Made by a program: the position numbers and the translations under genes
Part shown: one piece after another, positions 34,550 to 44,323 of the stretch
How the letters are laid out: each line of letters opens with the position of its first letter
Position numbering within the stretch: position 1 is the first letter of the stretch
Origin: CAWCKS01 sp963796195
GTDB lineage: Bacteria; Pseudomonadota; Alphaproteobacteria; Rhizobiales; Xanthobacteraceae
NCBI GenBank assembly: GCA_963796195.1
Contig: CAWCKS010000007.1
Location: 1-64,000, forward strand
Length of the DNA stretch: 64,000 bases
Direction of reading: 5' to 3'
The notes under the pieces: model-generated
What the model was told of the DNA's origin: nothing
The model's database searches: none
Seen by the model: only the letters and a program-made list of their open reading frames with translations

Positions 34550-36361
34550 GTGGCGCCGCCGCTTATTCAACTGAAAGACATCGCGCTGACGTTCGGCGGC
34601 ACGCCGCTGCTGGGCGGCGCCGAGCTGTCGGTGTCGGCGGGCGAGCGCGTTTGTCTCGTCGGCCGCAACGGCTCCGGCAAATCGACGTTGCTGAAGATCG
34701 CCGCAGGGCTTGTCGAACCCGACGGCGGCACGCGCTTCATCGAACCCGGCGCGACGGTACGCTACCTGGAGCAAGAGCCGGATTTTTCGGGCCACACGTC
34801 CGTGCAGGACTTTGTGCAAGCTGGGCTCAGGCCTGGCGACGATCCCGATGCGCCGCGCTACCTGCTGGAACAACTCGGACTGACGGGCGAGGAGGGCCTC
34901 GCAAAACTCTCCGGCGGCGAAGCGCGACGCGCCGCGCTGGCGCGCGTGCTCGCGCCGGATCCCGATATCCTGCTGCTCGACGAGCCGACCAATCACCTCG
35001 ATCTCACCACTATCGAGTGGCTCGAAAGCGAGCTCGCCGGCCGCAGTAATGCACTCGTCATCATCAGCCATGATCGGCGTTTCCTGACCAACCTGTCGCG
35101 CGCGACGGTCTGGCTCGACCGCGGCAGGACGCGCCGCATCGAGCGCGGTTTTGGCGAGTTCGAGGCGTGGCGCGACGAGGCGCTCGCCGAAGAGGAGCGC
35201 GAACAGCACAAGCTCGATCGCAAGATCGTCGCGGAGGAGCACTGGCTGCGCTACGGCGTCTCGGCGCGCCGCAAGCGCAACGTGCGCCGCCTCGCCGACC
35301 TGCAGGCGCTGCGCCAATCGCGCCGCGACTATCGAAAGTCGACCGGAAATGCCGCGCTGGTCGCGGCTGAGGCGGAGAAGTCGGGTTCGCTTGTGATCGA
35401 GGCGCGCAGCATCAGCAAGGCCTGGGGTGACCGTTTGATCGTTCGCGATTTCTCGACGCGCATTCGGCGCGGCGATCGCGTCGGCATCATTGGCCCGAAC
35501 GGCAGCGGCAAGACCACGCTGATCCAGCTGTTGACCGGCGCGCTGCCGCCGGACAGCGGCACGGTGCAACTCGGCGTCAATATCGAGATGGCGACGCTGG
35601 ACCAGCACCGCGAAAGCCTCGACCCGTCGACCACGCTGTCCGACGCGCTGACCGGCGGCCGCGGCGACAGCGTGATGGTCGGCGGCCAGCCGCAGCACGT
35701 CGTCGGCTACATGAAAGATTTTCTGTTCCTGCCGGAGCAGCGTCACACGCCGCTGGAGGCTCTGTCCGGCGGCGAACGTGGCCGCGTCATGCTGGCCCGT
35801 GCGCTGGCGAAGGCGTCGAACGTGCTGGTGCTCGACGAGCCGACCAACGATCTCGACCTCGAAACGCTCGACATGCTCGAGGAGATACTGGATGACTACG
35901 CCGGCACCGTGCTTGTCGTGAGCCACGATCGCGATTTTCTCGACCGCGTCGTCAGCTTCGTGATCGTGCCGGAAGGCGACGGCCGCTGGCAGGAGTATGC
36001 CGGCGGCTATTCCGACATGCTGGTCCAGCGCGGCGCCGATCTCAGGCGGGCACCGGTCAAGCCGGCGGCGAAGTCGACTGACAAGCCGGCGAAGGCGTCG
36101 CCGTCAGCGCCGAGCGAACGAAAGCGCCTGACCTTCAAGGACAAGCACGCGCTGGAAACGCTGCCGAAGACAATCGCGGCGCTGCAGGCCGAGATCGGCA
36201 AACTGGGCGTGCTGCTCGAAGACGCCGAGCTTTACGCACGCGACCGCAAGCGCTTCGACCAGACGTCTTCAGCGCTCGCAAACGCGCAGCAAAAACTTGC
36301 GGAGGCCGAGGAACGCTGGCTCGCGCTGGAAATTTTGCGCGAGGAAATCGAGGGGCGATGA
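34550..36361 (+). CDS. uup: ABC-F protein, Uup type
   Basis: 603 aa, GTG start, intact. Two ABC domains without membrane segments: Walker A GRNGSGKST and GPNGSGKTT, signatures LSGGEARRAALARVL and LSGGERGRVMLARAL, and Walker B LLLDEPTNHLDL and LVLDEPTNDLDL. The interdomain linker is charged. The C-terminal coiled coil of about 70 residues after the SERKRLTFKDKHALETLPK segment is typical of Uup. Uup acts on ribosomes or branched DNA intermediates. Monocistronic in this window. Confidence 0.9.
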   Translation: MAPPLIQLKDIALTFGGTPLLGGAELSVSAGERVCLVGRNGSGKSTLLKIAAGLVEPDGGTRFIEPGATVRYLEQEPDFSGHTSVQDFVQAGLRPGDDPDAPRYLLEQLGLTGEEGLAKLSGGEARRAALARVLAPDPDILLLDEPTNHLDLTTIEWLESELAGRSNALVIISHDRRFLTNLSRATVWLDRGRTRRIERGFGEFEAWRDEALAEEEREQHKLDRKIVAEEHWLRYGVSARRKRNVRRLADLQALRQSRRDYRKSTGNAALVAAEAEKSGSLVIEARSISKAWGDRLIVRDFSTRIRRGDRVGIIGPNGSGKTTLIQLLTGALPPDSGTVQLGVNIEMATLDQHRESLDPSTTLSDALTGGRGDSVMVGGQPQHVVGYMKDFLFLPEQRHTPLEALSGGERGRVMLARALAKASNVLVLDEPTNDLDLETLDMLEEILDDYAGTVLVVSHDRDFLDRVVSFVIVPEGDGRWQEYAGGYSDMLVQRGADLRRAPVKPAAKSTDKPAKASPSAPSERKRLTFKDKHALETLPKTIAALQAEIGKLGVLLEDAELYARDRKRFDQTSSALANAQQKLAEAEERWLALEILREEIEGR

Positions 36362-36377
36362 TCAGCCCCGGAGTTTC

Positions 36378-36459
36378 GTCATTGCGAGAAGCGAAGCGAC
36401 GAAGCAATCCAGAGCCCAGTGTTTGCAGTCCCTGGATTTCTTCGCTTCGCTCGCAATGC
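36378..36459. repeat. 82-bp inverted repeat (GTCATTGCGAG family)
   Basis: The left arm GTCATTGCGAGAAGCGAAGC and the right arm GCTTCGCTCGCAATG are inverted copies around AATCCAGAGCCC...CCCTGGATT. It begins 17 bases after the uup stop. This repeat type is widespread between genes in Bradyrhizobium-like genomes, from memory. Confidence 0.7.
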
Positions 36460-36485
36460 CGGCAAATTTGACAGCGATTTTCGCC

Positions 36486-36902
36486 TTACCGCTCACCCGC
36501 CTCGGTGAAGAATTTTTCGCCGTAGGCGAAGCGATTGGGCTTGAGAAAGAAGCCAAGGATCACCGCACCATTGGGCGCAACCGCCTCGTGCTGGTTGCCG
36601 GCGGGTCGCCAGACGAACTGACCGGGCCCGCACTTGCCTTCATGGTCCTCGAGCGAGCCCTCGATCACATAAGTCTGTTCGAGCGCGGTGTGCTCGTGGA
36701 GCGGCACGACGGCGCCCGGCTCGAGCTTGAACAGGGCCGTGGTGATGCCGCTGCCATCCGTATAGAGCACCTTGATCTTGATGCCGGGAAACTTGGTGGT
36801 CTCCCACGGCATGTTGGGCACGTCGAGATAATGCGCCGTGCGCTCCGGCGGATTTTCCGGCTTGATGTCGGAATGCACGAGCTTGCGTTCTGGCATTGAC
36901 AT
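36486..36902 (-). CDS. Cupin-domain protein
   Basis: 138 aa from the ATG at 36902, which has a GGGAG site 6-7 bases upstream (a second ATG is two codons later). Single cupin fold with the metal ligands in VVPLHEHTALEQTYVIEG (His-x-His and Glu) and the second His in WRPAGNQHEAV. It resembles ChrR-type and small dioxygenase-like cupins. Substrate unknown. Transcribed away from the MFS gene at 37142. Confidence 0.82.
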   Translation of the reverse strand: MSMPERKLVHSDIKPENPPERTAHYLDVPNMPWETTKFPGIKIKVLYTDGSGITTALFKLEPGAVVPLHEHTALEQTYVIEGSLEDHEGKCGPGQFVWRPAGNQHEAVAPNGAVILGFFLKPNRFAYGEKFFTEAGER

Positions 36903-37141
36903 GACGAACTCCCTGGCAGGTTTCCTTTGGACCACGAAGACATCGAAGCATACTGCGCGCACGGAATCACCGATAGCCGCAAATGACCAGAGCGGCGGCG
37001 CTCGTCGAACCGGCAAGTGACGTTCGCGTCCACCACAGATCATATGCGCTGCCTCAAATACGTGTCATCCTCGCAGTGCTTTTGGGAACGATCATCGCTC
37101 TTGAAGGAGGGCGGCAGGCTCGGCCTCCCTAGTTCGTGCTC

Positions 37142-38356
37142 ATGAACGGCCTGCGCGACATAGCAAAGCTCCTTTTCAGCCCGCGCTTCGGAACCTTCTG
37201 GTTTGCGAGCCTGCTCTCCAACATGGGGACCTGGGCGCAGCAGATTGCCGAACCCTGGCTCCTGCTCAGTCTCGGCGCGTCATCATTTGTCATCGGACTG
37301 GACTCCTTTGCCAGCGCTGCTCCGGCGTGGGTCCTGACGTTGCTTGGCGGCATGCTCGCCGACCGTGGCGATCGCAGGCGTGTGATTGCGACATTCCAGT
37401 CGATCCAGATGCTGTGTCCGGTGACGGTTGTCGTCCTGCTGCTGACCGGAACCGCGCAACCATGGATGATCGTGATGCTGTCATTGGTGGTCGGCATCAC
37501 CGATGCGCTATCGATGCCATCTTTTCAAACGATCACACGCTCGATCGTCGAACGCCAGCAGGTCGGGACCGCGCTCGCGCTGAACGCAACGCAATTCAAC
37601 CTGTCACGCATTCTCGGGCCGGCCCTCGCCGGCGTGATGATGGCAAGCCTTGGGGCCGTCGCGTGCTTTTCCGCGAATGCAGCGTCGTTCGTGCCGTTCA
37701 TACTTGTCGCGTTCCTGGTATTGCCCAAAGGGCCGACGCCAACCGCCGACGAGGAACGCAAGTCCTGGAACATCACGACGAATTTACGGGAATTCTCGCA
37801 GCATCCGACCCTGGTCCAGGCGCTGGCGACGGTCTTTCTGACCAGCATGCTCTGTGGGCCGTTGATCGTGTTCTCGCCGCTTCTGATCCGGGACATCCTG
37901 CATGGCGACGTCACGACGTTTGGCGGTGTCGTCGGCGCGTTCGGAATCGGTGGTGTGTTGGGGTCGCTTCTGCTTGTCGCGGTCGGTGCACGCTTCGATC
38001 GTCAATGGCTTAGCGCTTCGTTTGCGGTCTGCTACGGCGTAGTTGTTGTGCTTGCTGCCTTGGCGCCCTGGACGTGGGCTTTGACACTGCTGTTCGTGTT
38101 TGCCGGCTTGGCCATGAACGTCAGCAATACGTCCGTCAATACGACACTGCAGACGGCCGCGCCGGCACACGCTCTCGGACGTACCGTGAGTTTGTACATG
38201 CTGGCGCTGCGCGGCGGCCTCTCGATCGGAAGCTTTGCAACCGGACTGTCCGTTGGGTTGCTGGGCGTACGCGAAGCGCTGTTGGTCAACGGTCTGCTCG
38301 CGGTCGCGGCTCAGCTCACGCTGGCGATCGCCCTGTTGCGCCGAAGCAGGCCATAG
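37142..38356 (+). CDS. MFS transporter, EntS/MFS_3-like
   Basis: 404 aa, intact. An ATG lies at 37142; an in-frame GTG at 37136 is an alternative start. Twelve hydrophobic helices, with the MFS loop LLGGMLADRGDRRRVIATFQ after helix 2 and the conserved FQTITRSIVERQQVGTALAL and NATQFNLSRILGPALAGVMM of the enterobactin-exporter-like group. Probably a proton-coupled exporter; the substrate is unknown. The next efflux operon starts 122 bases downstream. Confidence 0.87.
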   Translation: MNGLRDIAKLLFSPRFGTFWFASLLSNMGTWAQQIAEPWLLLSLGASSFVIGLDSFASAAPAWVLTLLGGMLADRGDRRRVIATFQSIQMLCPVTVVVLLLTGTAQPWMIVMLSLVVGITDALSMPSFQTITRSIVERQQVGTALALNATQFNLSRILGPALAGVMMASLGAVACFSANAASFVPFILVAFLVLPKGPTPTADEERKSWNITTNLREFSQHPTLVQALATVFLTSMLCGPLIVFSPLLIRDILHGDVTTFGGVVGAFGIGGVLGSLLLVAVGARFDRQWLSASFAVCYGVVVVLAALAPWTWALTLLFVFAGLAMNVSNTSVNTTLQTAAPAHALGRTVSLYMLALRGGLSIGSFATGLSVGLLGVREALLVNGLLAVAAQLTLAIALLRRSRP

Positions 38357-38478
38357 GCCGAAACTACCGTCGCCGGCCCCCTGCAAGACCCCGTTTGATC
38401 CATCGCAACGCCGCAGCCGCTAGCGCCAGATAGCAAAACAGTTGGGGTGACACATGCCGGGCTCACTCCCGGTCGAGA

Positions 38479-39741
38479 ATGGATCAACGGCTCATGACTG
38501 TGATGAGCGTGAACGCGCCGTCATTCAAACCAATCACGTTTTTGTGGTCGCATCGCTGGTTCGTGCTCGCAGCTACGCTGGCTTGCGGGATTGCCGGCTG
38601 GCAGGGCGCGCGCCTGCTGCTTGGGCCTGCGGTGGTGGTCGATCAGGTCAGGCGCGGCAATTTGGTCGAGACGGTGGTGGCTTCAGGTCATGTCGAGACA
38701 CCATTCCGCGTCGAAATCGGCAGCCAGATCACCGGCACGGTCGAGGACGTTCTGGTCCAGGAGGGACAGCAGGTCACCAAGGGCCAGGCGTTGATCTCGC
38801 TTGATGATCGCGAGCTGAAGGCGGCCGTCGTGCAGGCGCAGGGCGCGGTCGACCAGGCCGAGGCGCGGGTGCGGCAGATCGTCGAACTGACCCTGCCCTC
38901 GGCGCGCGAAGCGCTGACCCAGGCCGAGGCCAACCTGCTCAATGCGCAGCAGACCTTCGATCGCACCTCAAAACTGTTCAATGATGGGTTCGGAACCCGC
39001 GCCGCTCTCGACGATGCCCAGAAGAACCTCGACGTTGCGCGAACCCAGGTCCGCACCGCCGAATTTCAGGTCTATACCGCAGACATCAACGGCAGCGACT
39101 ACGTGATGGCGCAAACTCAGCTCAACCAGGCGCGCGCCAATCTGCAAACCGCGACCTCGCGCCTGAGCTATGCCACGATCGCGGCACCGCGCGACGGCGT
39201 GCTGATCTCGCGCAGCGTCGAACGCGGCACCGTGGTGCAAGCGGGTCGCGCCCTGCTTGTGCTCGCGCCGGCAGGCGAAACGCAACTGGTGCTGCAGATC
39301 GACGAGCGCAACCTCGGCAAGATCACGTTGGGCCAGCACGCGCTGGCGTCCGCGGATGCGTTCCCCAACCAGCGGTTTGACGCAGTCGTCAGCTACATTA
39401 ATCCCGGCATCGACATCACGCGCGCGTCGGTCGAGGTGAAGCTCGTGGTGCCCGCGCCGCCCGACTACCTGCGTCAGGACATGACCGTGTCGGTTGATAT
39501 CGAATCGGCACGCCGCGATCAGGCGCTGGTCGTGCCGGCGCGTGACGTCTACGACATGCTGTCCGGCGCGCCCTGGATCATGAGCGTGCGCGATGGCCGC
39601 GCCACCAAACGGCCGGTGACGCTCGGCATCCGCGGCAATTCGGATGTCGAAGTTCTGAGCGGCGCAGCGGAGGGCGATCTCGCCATTCCCCTTACCGCGA
39701 ACCTGCTGACCGGCCAGCGCCTGCGACCGATTCGGCCATGA
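38479..39741 (+). CDS. Membrane-fusion (HlyD/MacA-like) adaptor
   Basis: 420 aa, intact. One N-terminal membrane anchor (HRWFVLAATLACGIAGWQGA), a split lipoyl domain (VASGHVETPFRVEIGSQITG and later YATIAAPRDGVLISRSVERG), an alpha-hairpin coiled coil between about residues 115 and 220, and a beta-barrel domain (TQLVLQIDERNLGKITLGQH). It links an inner-membrane ABC exporter to the outer membrane. Its stop overlaps the permease start by ATGA. Confidence 0.9.
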   Translation: MDQRLMTVMSVNAPSFKPITFLWSHRWFVLAATLACGIAGWQGARLLLGPAVVVDQVRRGNLVETVVASGHVETPFRVEIGSQITGTVEDVLVQEGQQVTKGQALISLDDRELKAAVVQAQGAVDQAEARVRQIVELTLPSAREALTQAEANLLNAQQTFDRTSKLFNDGFGTRAALDDAQKNLDVARTQVRTAEFQVYTADINGSDYVMAQTQLNQARANLQTATSRLSYATIAAPRDGVLISRSVERGTVVQAGRALLVLAPAGETQLVLQIDERNLGKITLGQHALASADAFPNQRFDAVVSYINPGIDITRASVEVKLVVPAPPDYLRQDMTVSVDIESARRDQALVVPARDVYDMLSGAPWIMSVRDGRATKRPVTLGIRGNSDVEVLSGAAEGDLAIPLTANLLTGQRLRPIRP

Positions 39742-40967
39742 ATCACTGGCTGCCGTTCGAATGGATCACCGCCGTGCGCTTCCTGCGCGAAGGTCGGCTG
39801 CAAACGTTGTTCATCATCGGCGGCGTTTCGATCGGGGTTGCGGTGATCGTTTTCATGTCGGCGATGCTGGCGGGACTGGAGGCGAACTTCATCAAGCGCG
39901 TGCTGACATCGCAGCCGCAGATTCAATTGATACCGCCCGATCAGGTCGCTCGACCGTTGCGCGGCAACGATGCCGGCGAGTTCGAGGACGCGGTCGTCCA
40001 GCGCCCGAGCCAGCGCATCCTGTCGATCGATCAATGGCCAAAGATCCGCAACCAGCTGCTGACCATGCCGCAAATCACCGCCGTGTCGCCGACGATGGCG
40101 GGCTCGGCGCTGGCGGTGCGCGGTGACGCCAGCCGCGCGATCGCACTTTCCGGGGTCGAACCGGACTCCTACTTCAAGATCGTGCGGATTCCCGACTACA
40201 TCGTCGCCGGCCAACCGCGGCTATCCAGCGAAGACATTATCATCGGTATAGAACTCGCAAAAAATCTCGGCGCGACCGTCGGCGACAAGCTCAATGTCAG
40301 CGCCGCCAACGGCGCCTCGCGTGTGCTGACCATCACGGGGCTGGTCGATCTGGGCAACAAGGGCACCAACCAGCGTTCGGCCTATGTCAGCCTGCGCACG
40401 GCGCAATCACTGCTCGGCATGATCGGGGGCGTCACCACGATCGACCTCACGATCAACGACATCTATGCCGCGGAGACGCTGGCGCAGCAAATCCAGGCTT
40501 CGAATGCCGTGGAGGCCGACAGCTGGATCAAGACCAACGCGCAATTTTTCACCGCGGTGGAAGCCCAGAAGACATCGAACACCCTGATCCGGGCTTTCGT
40601 CGCCCTCTCGGTTGCATTCGGCATCGCAGCGGTGCTGGTGGTCTCGGTGATCCAGCGTTCCAAGGAGATCGGCATCCTGCGCGCGATGGGAGCGACGCGC
40701 GGCAAGATCATGCGCGTGTTCCTGTTGCAGGGCGGCTTGCTCGGATTTGCCGGCTCGTTGTTCGGCTCGGCAATCGGCGCGGTGGCGCTGATCTACTGGC
40801 ACGCGGTGGCGCGCCAGGTCGACGGCAGCGAGCTGTTTCCGCTGATCCTCGACCGGCAGCTGTTCATCGCCACCATGATTCTCGCAACATTGACGGGCCT
40901 GCTCGCGGCGACAGCGCCGGCGCTGCGTGCCGCCAAACTCGATCCCGTGGTGGCGATCCGTGGCTGA
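39738..40967 (+). CDS. ABC transporter permease, FtsX/MacB type
   Basis: 409 aa, intact. One N-terminal helix (LQTLFIIGGVSIGVAVIVFM), a large periplasmic domain of about 230 residues, and three C-terminal helices in the FtsX domain (LIRAFVALSVAFGIAAVLVV, LQGGLLGFAGSLFGSAIGAV, ATMILATLTGLLAATAPALR). It resembles LolC/E and MacB membrane parts. Between the two is the typical QRSKEIGILRAMGATRGKIM cytoplasmic loop. With the adaptor and ATPase it forms a MacAB-like or lipoprotein-type exporter. Confidence 0.88.
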   Translation: MNHWLPFEWITAVRFLREGRLQTLFIIGGVSIGVAVIVFMSAMLAGLEANFIKRVLTSQPQIQLIPPDQVARPLRGNDAGEFEDAVVQRPSQRILSIDQWPKIRNQLLTMPQITAVSPTMAGSALAVRGDASRAIALSGVEPDSYFKIVRIPDYIVAGQPRLSSEDIIIGIELAKNLGATVGDKLNVSAANGASRVLTITGLVDLGNKGTNQRSAYVSLRTAQSLLGMIGGVTTIDLTINDIYAAETLAQQIQASNAVEADSWIKTNAQFFTAVEAQKTSNTLIRAFVALSVAFGIAAVLVVSVIQRSKEIGILRAMGATRGKIMRVFLLQGGLLGFAGSLFGSAIGAVALIYWHAVARQVDGSELFPLILDRQLFIATMILATLTGLLAATAPALRAAKLDPVVAIRG

Positions 40968-41658
40968 CGACATCCTCCGCCTCGACAAGATTTGCAAGTC
41001 CTACAACATCGGCCTGCCATCCGAGACCGAGGTGCTGCGCGATATCGACCTGACCATGCGCCAGGGCGAATTCGTCGCGCTGATGGGTCCGTCAGGCTCG
41101 GGGAAAAGTACGCTGCTCAACATCATCGGCCTGCTCGACCGTCCGACCTCGGGCCGGCTGTTCATTCACGGCCGCGACACCAGTGCATTGTCCGAAGCCG
41201 AGATCACGCACTTGCGCGGACGCAGCATCGGCTTCGTGTTCCAGTATCACCACCTGATCCCGGCATTTACGGCGGTGGAAAACGTGATGATGCCGATGCT
41301 GGTGGACCGCGGCTTTCCAGGCAATGACATGGAGCGGCGCGCACGCGCGCTGATGGCGCAGGTCGGGCTCGACAAGGTCGCAAACAACCTCGCCAACAAC
41401 ATGTCGGGCGGTCAGCAGCAACGCGTCGCCGTTGCGCGCGCGCTGGCGATGCAGCCCGATCTCATTCTGGCCGACGAGCCGACCGGTAACCTCGACACGA
41501 AATCTGCCGAGGGTGTGTTCGACCTGATGCGGCAGGTCAACAGGCAAAATGGCACGAGCTTCCTGCTGGTCACGCACAATCTGGTGCTGGCGGAGCGATG
41601 CGACCGCATCGTCGAAGTCGTGGACGGCCGGATCGCGACGCCACTGGCTAGCGCATGA
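40960..41658 (+). CDS. ABC transporter ATP-binding protein, LolD/MacB type
   Basis: 232 aa from the GTG at 40960, overlapping the permease end by 8 bases. Walker A MGPSGSGKST at about residues 42-51, Q-loop VFQYHHLIPAFTAVENVMMP, signature MSGGQQQRVAVARALAMQP, Walker B LILADEPTGNLD and switch His in LLVTHNLVLAE. It powers the FtsX-type permease encoded just upstream. All three genes overlap and form a tight operon. Confidence 0.92.
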   Translation: MADDILRLDKICKSYNIGLPSETEVLRDIDLTMRQGEFVALMGPSGSGKSTLLNIIGLLDRPTSGRLFIHGRDTSALSEAEITHLRGRSIGFVFQYHHLIPAFTAVENVMMPMLVDRGFPGNDMERRARALMAQVGLDKVANNLANNMSGGQQQRVAVARALAMQPDLILADEPTGNLDTKSAEGVFDLMRQVNRQNGTSFLLVTHNLVLAERCDRIVEVVDGRIATPLASA

Positions 41659-41687
41659 TACCGCAACCTGACTTGCGCGAGCCATAT

Positions 41688-42656
41688 TTACGTCCGCAGC
41701 TCCGGGATCACCCAGTTCGGCTGCTGGCCGCGATGTACGCGCAGCACGTTGTCGAATGCGTTGCGGAAGCGCTTGGCGCGATTCTCCCAGGTCGGGCCCG
41801 CCATGTGCGCGGTTAGCACCACGTTCTCCATCGTGAACAACGGATTATTCGCCGGCGGCGGCTCGGTGTCGAACACGTCGAGGCCGGCACCGGCAATCAC
41901 GCCATCCGACAGCGCGGCGGCCAGCGCGGGTTCGTCGACCACCGGGCCGCGGCAGGTGTTGATGAGATAGGCGTGCTTCTGCATCAATCTAAGCTCGCGC
42001 GTCGAGATCATGTGCCGCGTCGTCGGCAACAGCGGCACGTGCAGGCTGACGATGTCGGACCTTGCCAGCACTTCGTCGGCCAGGCGGAAGCGGGCGCCGA
42101 CCGCATCTTCCTCGGCCTCGCTCAGGCGCAGGATGTCGAAATAGATCACGTCCATGTCGAAGGCCTGCGCGAGCCGCGCGACCTTCTTGCCGATGGTGCC
42201 GAGGCCGATGATCCCGAGCGTCTTTCCTTCCAGCTCGTAGACGTGCTTCTCCTGCCAGTTGTTACCGCGCCAGCGCCCGCCGGCAACGTTCTGGTGCTGC
42301 CAGATCAACCGGCGGCAGACGGCAAGCATCAGCATCAGCGTGTGTTCGGCGACCGCGACCGAGTTGGCGCCGCCGTTGTTGCAGATCGGCACATGCGCGC
42401 GGCGGGCGGCCTCGATGTCGCAACGGTCGTAGCCGGCGCTGAGCAGCTGCACGAGTTTCAACTTCTTCGCCCGCGCGTAAAACGCGTCGTCCATCGAGGA
42501 GTTGCCGAGACCGATCAGGTAATCCGCCTCCGGCATCGCGGCGTGCAGCTCGGCGCTGCCAGCGGCGACCTGCACCAGCTCGAAGCCGGCCGGCGCAAGA
42601 TCTTGCGCAAACTTGCGATCGAACTCGCCGAACGGGACGTAGACGATGCGCGGCAT
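41688..42656 (-). CDS. D-2-hydroxyacid dehydrogenase
   Basis: 322 aa from the ATG at 42656 (GGGGGAAA ribosome site), intact. Rossmann motif IIGLGTIGKKVARLAQAF, then the conserved Arg in INTCRGPVVDEPALA, the Glu in GLDVFDTEPPPANN and the His in VLTAHMAGPTWEN. A normal-length member of the D-isomer-specific family, different from the one at 3575 (PRIVYVPFGEF N-terminus). It follows the rhodanese gene on the same strand, within one apparent operon of a dioxygenase-like cupin, a rhodanese and this enzyme. Confidence 0.9.
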   Translation of the reverse strand: MPRIVYVPFGEFDRKFAQDLAPAGFELVQVAAGSAELHAAMPEADYLIGLGNSSMDDAFYARAKKLKLVQLLSAGYDRCDIEAARRAHVPICNNGGANSVAVAEHTLMLMLAVCRRLIWQHQNVAGGRWRGNNWQEKHVYELEGKTLGIIGLGTIGKKVARLAQAFDMDVIYFDILRLSEAEEDAVGARFRLADEVLARSDIVSLHVPLLPTTRHMISTRELRLMQKHAYLINTCRGPVVDEPALAAALSDGVIAGAGLDVFDTEPPPANNPLFTMENVVLTAHMAGPTWENRAKRFRNAFDNVLRVHRGQQPNWVIPELRT

Positions 42657-42706
42657 GGACGTTTCCCCCTTGGCTTTATCGTTGTCGCTGAATGAGAGCG
42701 GCTGCA

Positions 42707-44311
42707 TCAGCCGGTGACGACGCGGAAGCGGTGGTCGTCATCTTCGGCCATATCGTTGACCAGGTTGATCTCCCAGGTGAGGTATTCGCGCATCGCCGCT
42801 TCGCGGTCTTGGCGCTCTCGCGGCATGAGGAAGACATCGTCAGGGGTGTCTGCCATCCGGGTCGCCCCGGTCTCGAGCGGCAGGCCTGCCTTGACCCACG
42901 CCTGTGTGCCGCCAGCGAGCGCCAGCACCGGCCTGCCAGCACTCGCTTGCAACTCGGCCGCCGCCAGTGCCGCCAGCGCGCCATCGGCCGAGGTCAGCAC
43001 AATCGTTTGGCCCGCCGGGATTTTCGCAAGCGACGAGTCGAGGCGCGCGCGGATCGCGAACCAGGCGCCGGGAATATGGCCGAGCGCGTAGCGCTTACTG
43101 AGATCGAGGTCGGCCACGACGACCTCTCCGGCCGCCAGTCGCGTCTGCAAGTCCAGCGGCTCGATCCGCGGCGGCGAGAGCGCGGCAAGACCGAGCACGC
43201 GTGGAATATGCGGACCGTTATCCCAGTCGCCATCGGTCGGACTTGCCACGAGCACCGCAACGTCAGCCCAACCCATCTGCTTCAGCCACGACGCCGTCAT
43301 TGTGGCGCGGATACCGTTGTCGTCGACCAGCACGACGCGCGCGCCCCAGGTGGCGATGTGGTAATCGGTCTCTTGCACGAGCTGACCGCCCGGCGCCGAC
43401 CGCGCGCCGCGCAAATGTCCGGCCGCGTATTCCTCCGGCGTGCGCACGTCGAGGATATAAAGGCTGCGATGCGCCGCCTCGGCCTGCCAGGTTTTGAGCG
43501 TCCGCATATCGATGCGAGGGATGTCACAGCGCACAGCGACACGGGCAGCGCCCTCTTCGGCGTGCTTCAATCCACCGGGGCTGACTTGCGGCGGCTTTCG
43601 TTCGGCGCCATGCGCGACCTCGAGGCCCGCAAGCTGCCAGGCCATCGTGCCGTCCTTCAGCGAGACGACCTTGTTGGGCACGCCAGCCGAGATCAGCGAT
43701 TGCGCGCCGATGATGCTGCGGGTGCGGCCGCCGCAATTGACGATCACAAAGGTGTCCGGCGATGGCGTGAGATCGGCAAACCGATAGACAAGCTCCGCGC
43801 CGGGAACGCTGATCGCCTTCGGGATGCTGTTGTTGTGATACTCCTCGAAGGAGCGGCTGTCGTAGATCGCAATGTCAGCGCCGCTGTCGATCAGCGCCTG
43901 CAGCTGCTGCACCGAGATCCACGGCGTGCCGGCCTCGTGCTCGACCACCTCCGCAAAAGCCTTCGAAGGCACGTGGATGCCGCTGTAGATCTTGAAGCCG
44001 GCCGCTTCCCACGCCGCGAGCCCACCATCGAGATAACCGACATCCTGGTAGCCGAGCGCGGTCATGCGCGCCGCGGCGCGCGCGGCGAGGCCCTCGCTAT
44101 CGTCGCACCACACCACCCGCACGCCGCGCCGCGGCACGAGGTCATCGACCAGCAACTCCAGCCGGCTCAACGGAACGCAAGTCGCCATCAGATGATGACG
44201 CCTGCCAAACAGCAGCTCCTCGCGCGCGTCGAGCAGCGCCAGTTCGCCGCCATCGTGCAGCTGAGCCTTCAATTCCCGTGCGGTGATGCGCTTGACGCCG
44301 TTGCCCGACAT
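42707..44311 (-). CDS. Four-domain rhodanese-like sulfurtransferase
   Basis: 534 aa, intact. Four rhodanese modules lie at about residues 1-110, 130-235, 265-370 and 380-485. The loop Cys is present in the first two (VVWCDDSEG, Cys69; VNCGGRTRS, Cys193), while the third has Asp (VLVDDNGIRA) and the fourth has Ser/Ala (VLTSADGALA), so they are probably structural. It transfers sulfur between small thiols or cyanide. It lies 12 bases downstream of the thiol-dioxygenase-like cupin gene, suggesting a role in thiol or sulfite metabolism. Confidence 0.9.
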   Translation of the reverse strand: MSGNGVKRITARELKAQLHDGGELALLDAREELLFGRRHHLMATCVPLSRLELLVDDLVPRRGVRVVWCDDSEGLAARAAARMTALGYQDVGYLDGGLAAWEAAGFKIYSGIHVPSKAFAEVVEHEAGTPWISVQQLQALIDSGADIAIYDSRSFEEYHNNSIPKAISVPGAELVYRFADLTPSPDTFVIVNCGGRTRSIIGAQSLISAGVPNKVVSLKDGTMAWQLAGLEVAHGAERKPPQVSPGGLKHAEEGAARVAVRCDIPRIDMRTLKTWQAEAAHRSLYILDVRTPEEYAAGHLRGARSAPGGQLVQETDYHIATWGARVVLVDDNGIRATMTASWLKQMGWADVAVLVASPTDGDWDNGPHIPRVLGLAALSPPRIEPLDLQTRLAAGEVVVADLDLSKRYALGHIPGAWFAIRARLDSSLAKIPAGQTIVLTSADGALAALAAAELQASAGRPVLALAGGTQAWVKAGLPLETGATRMADTPDDVFLMPRERQDREAAMREYLTWEINLVNDMAEDDDHRFRVVTG

Positions 44312-44323
44312 GAGGCGGCCTTC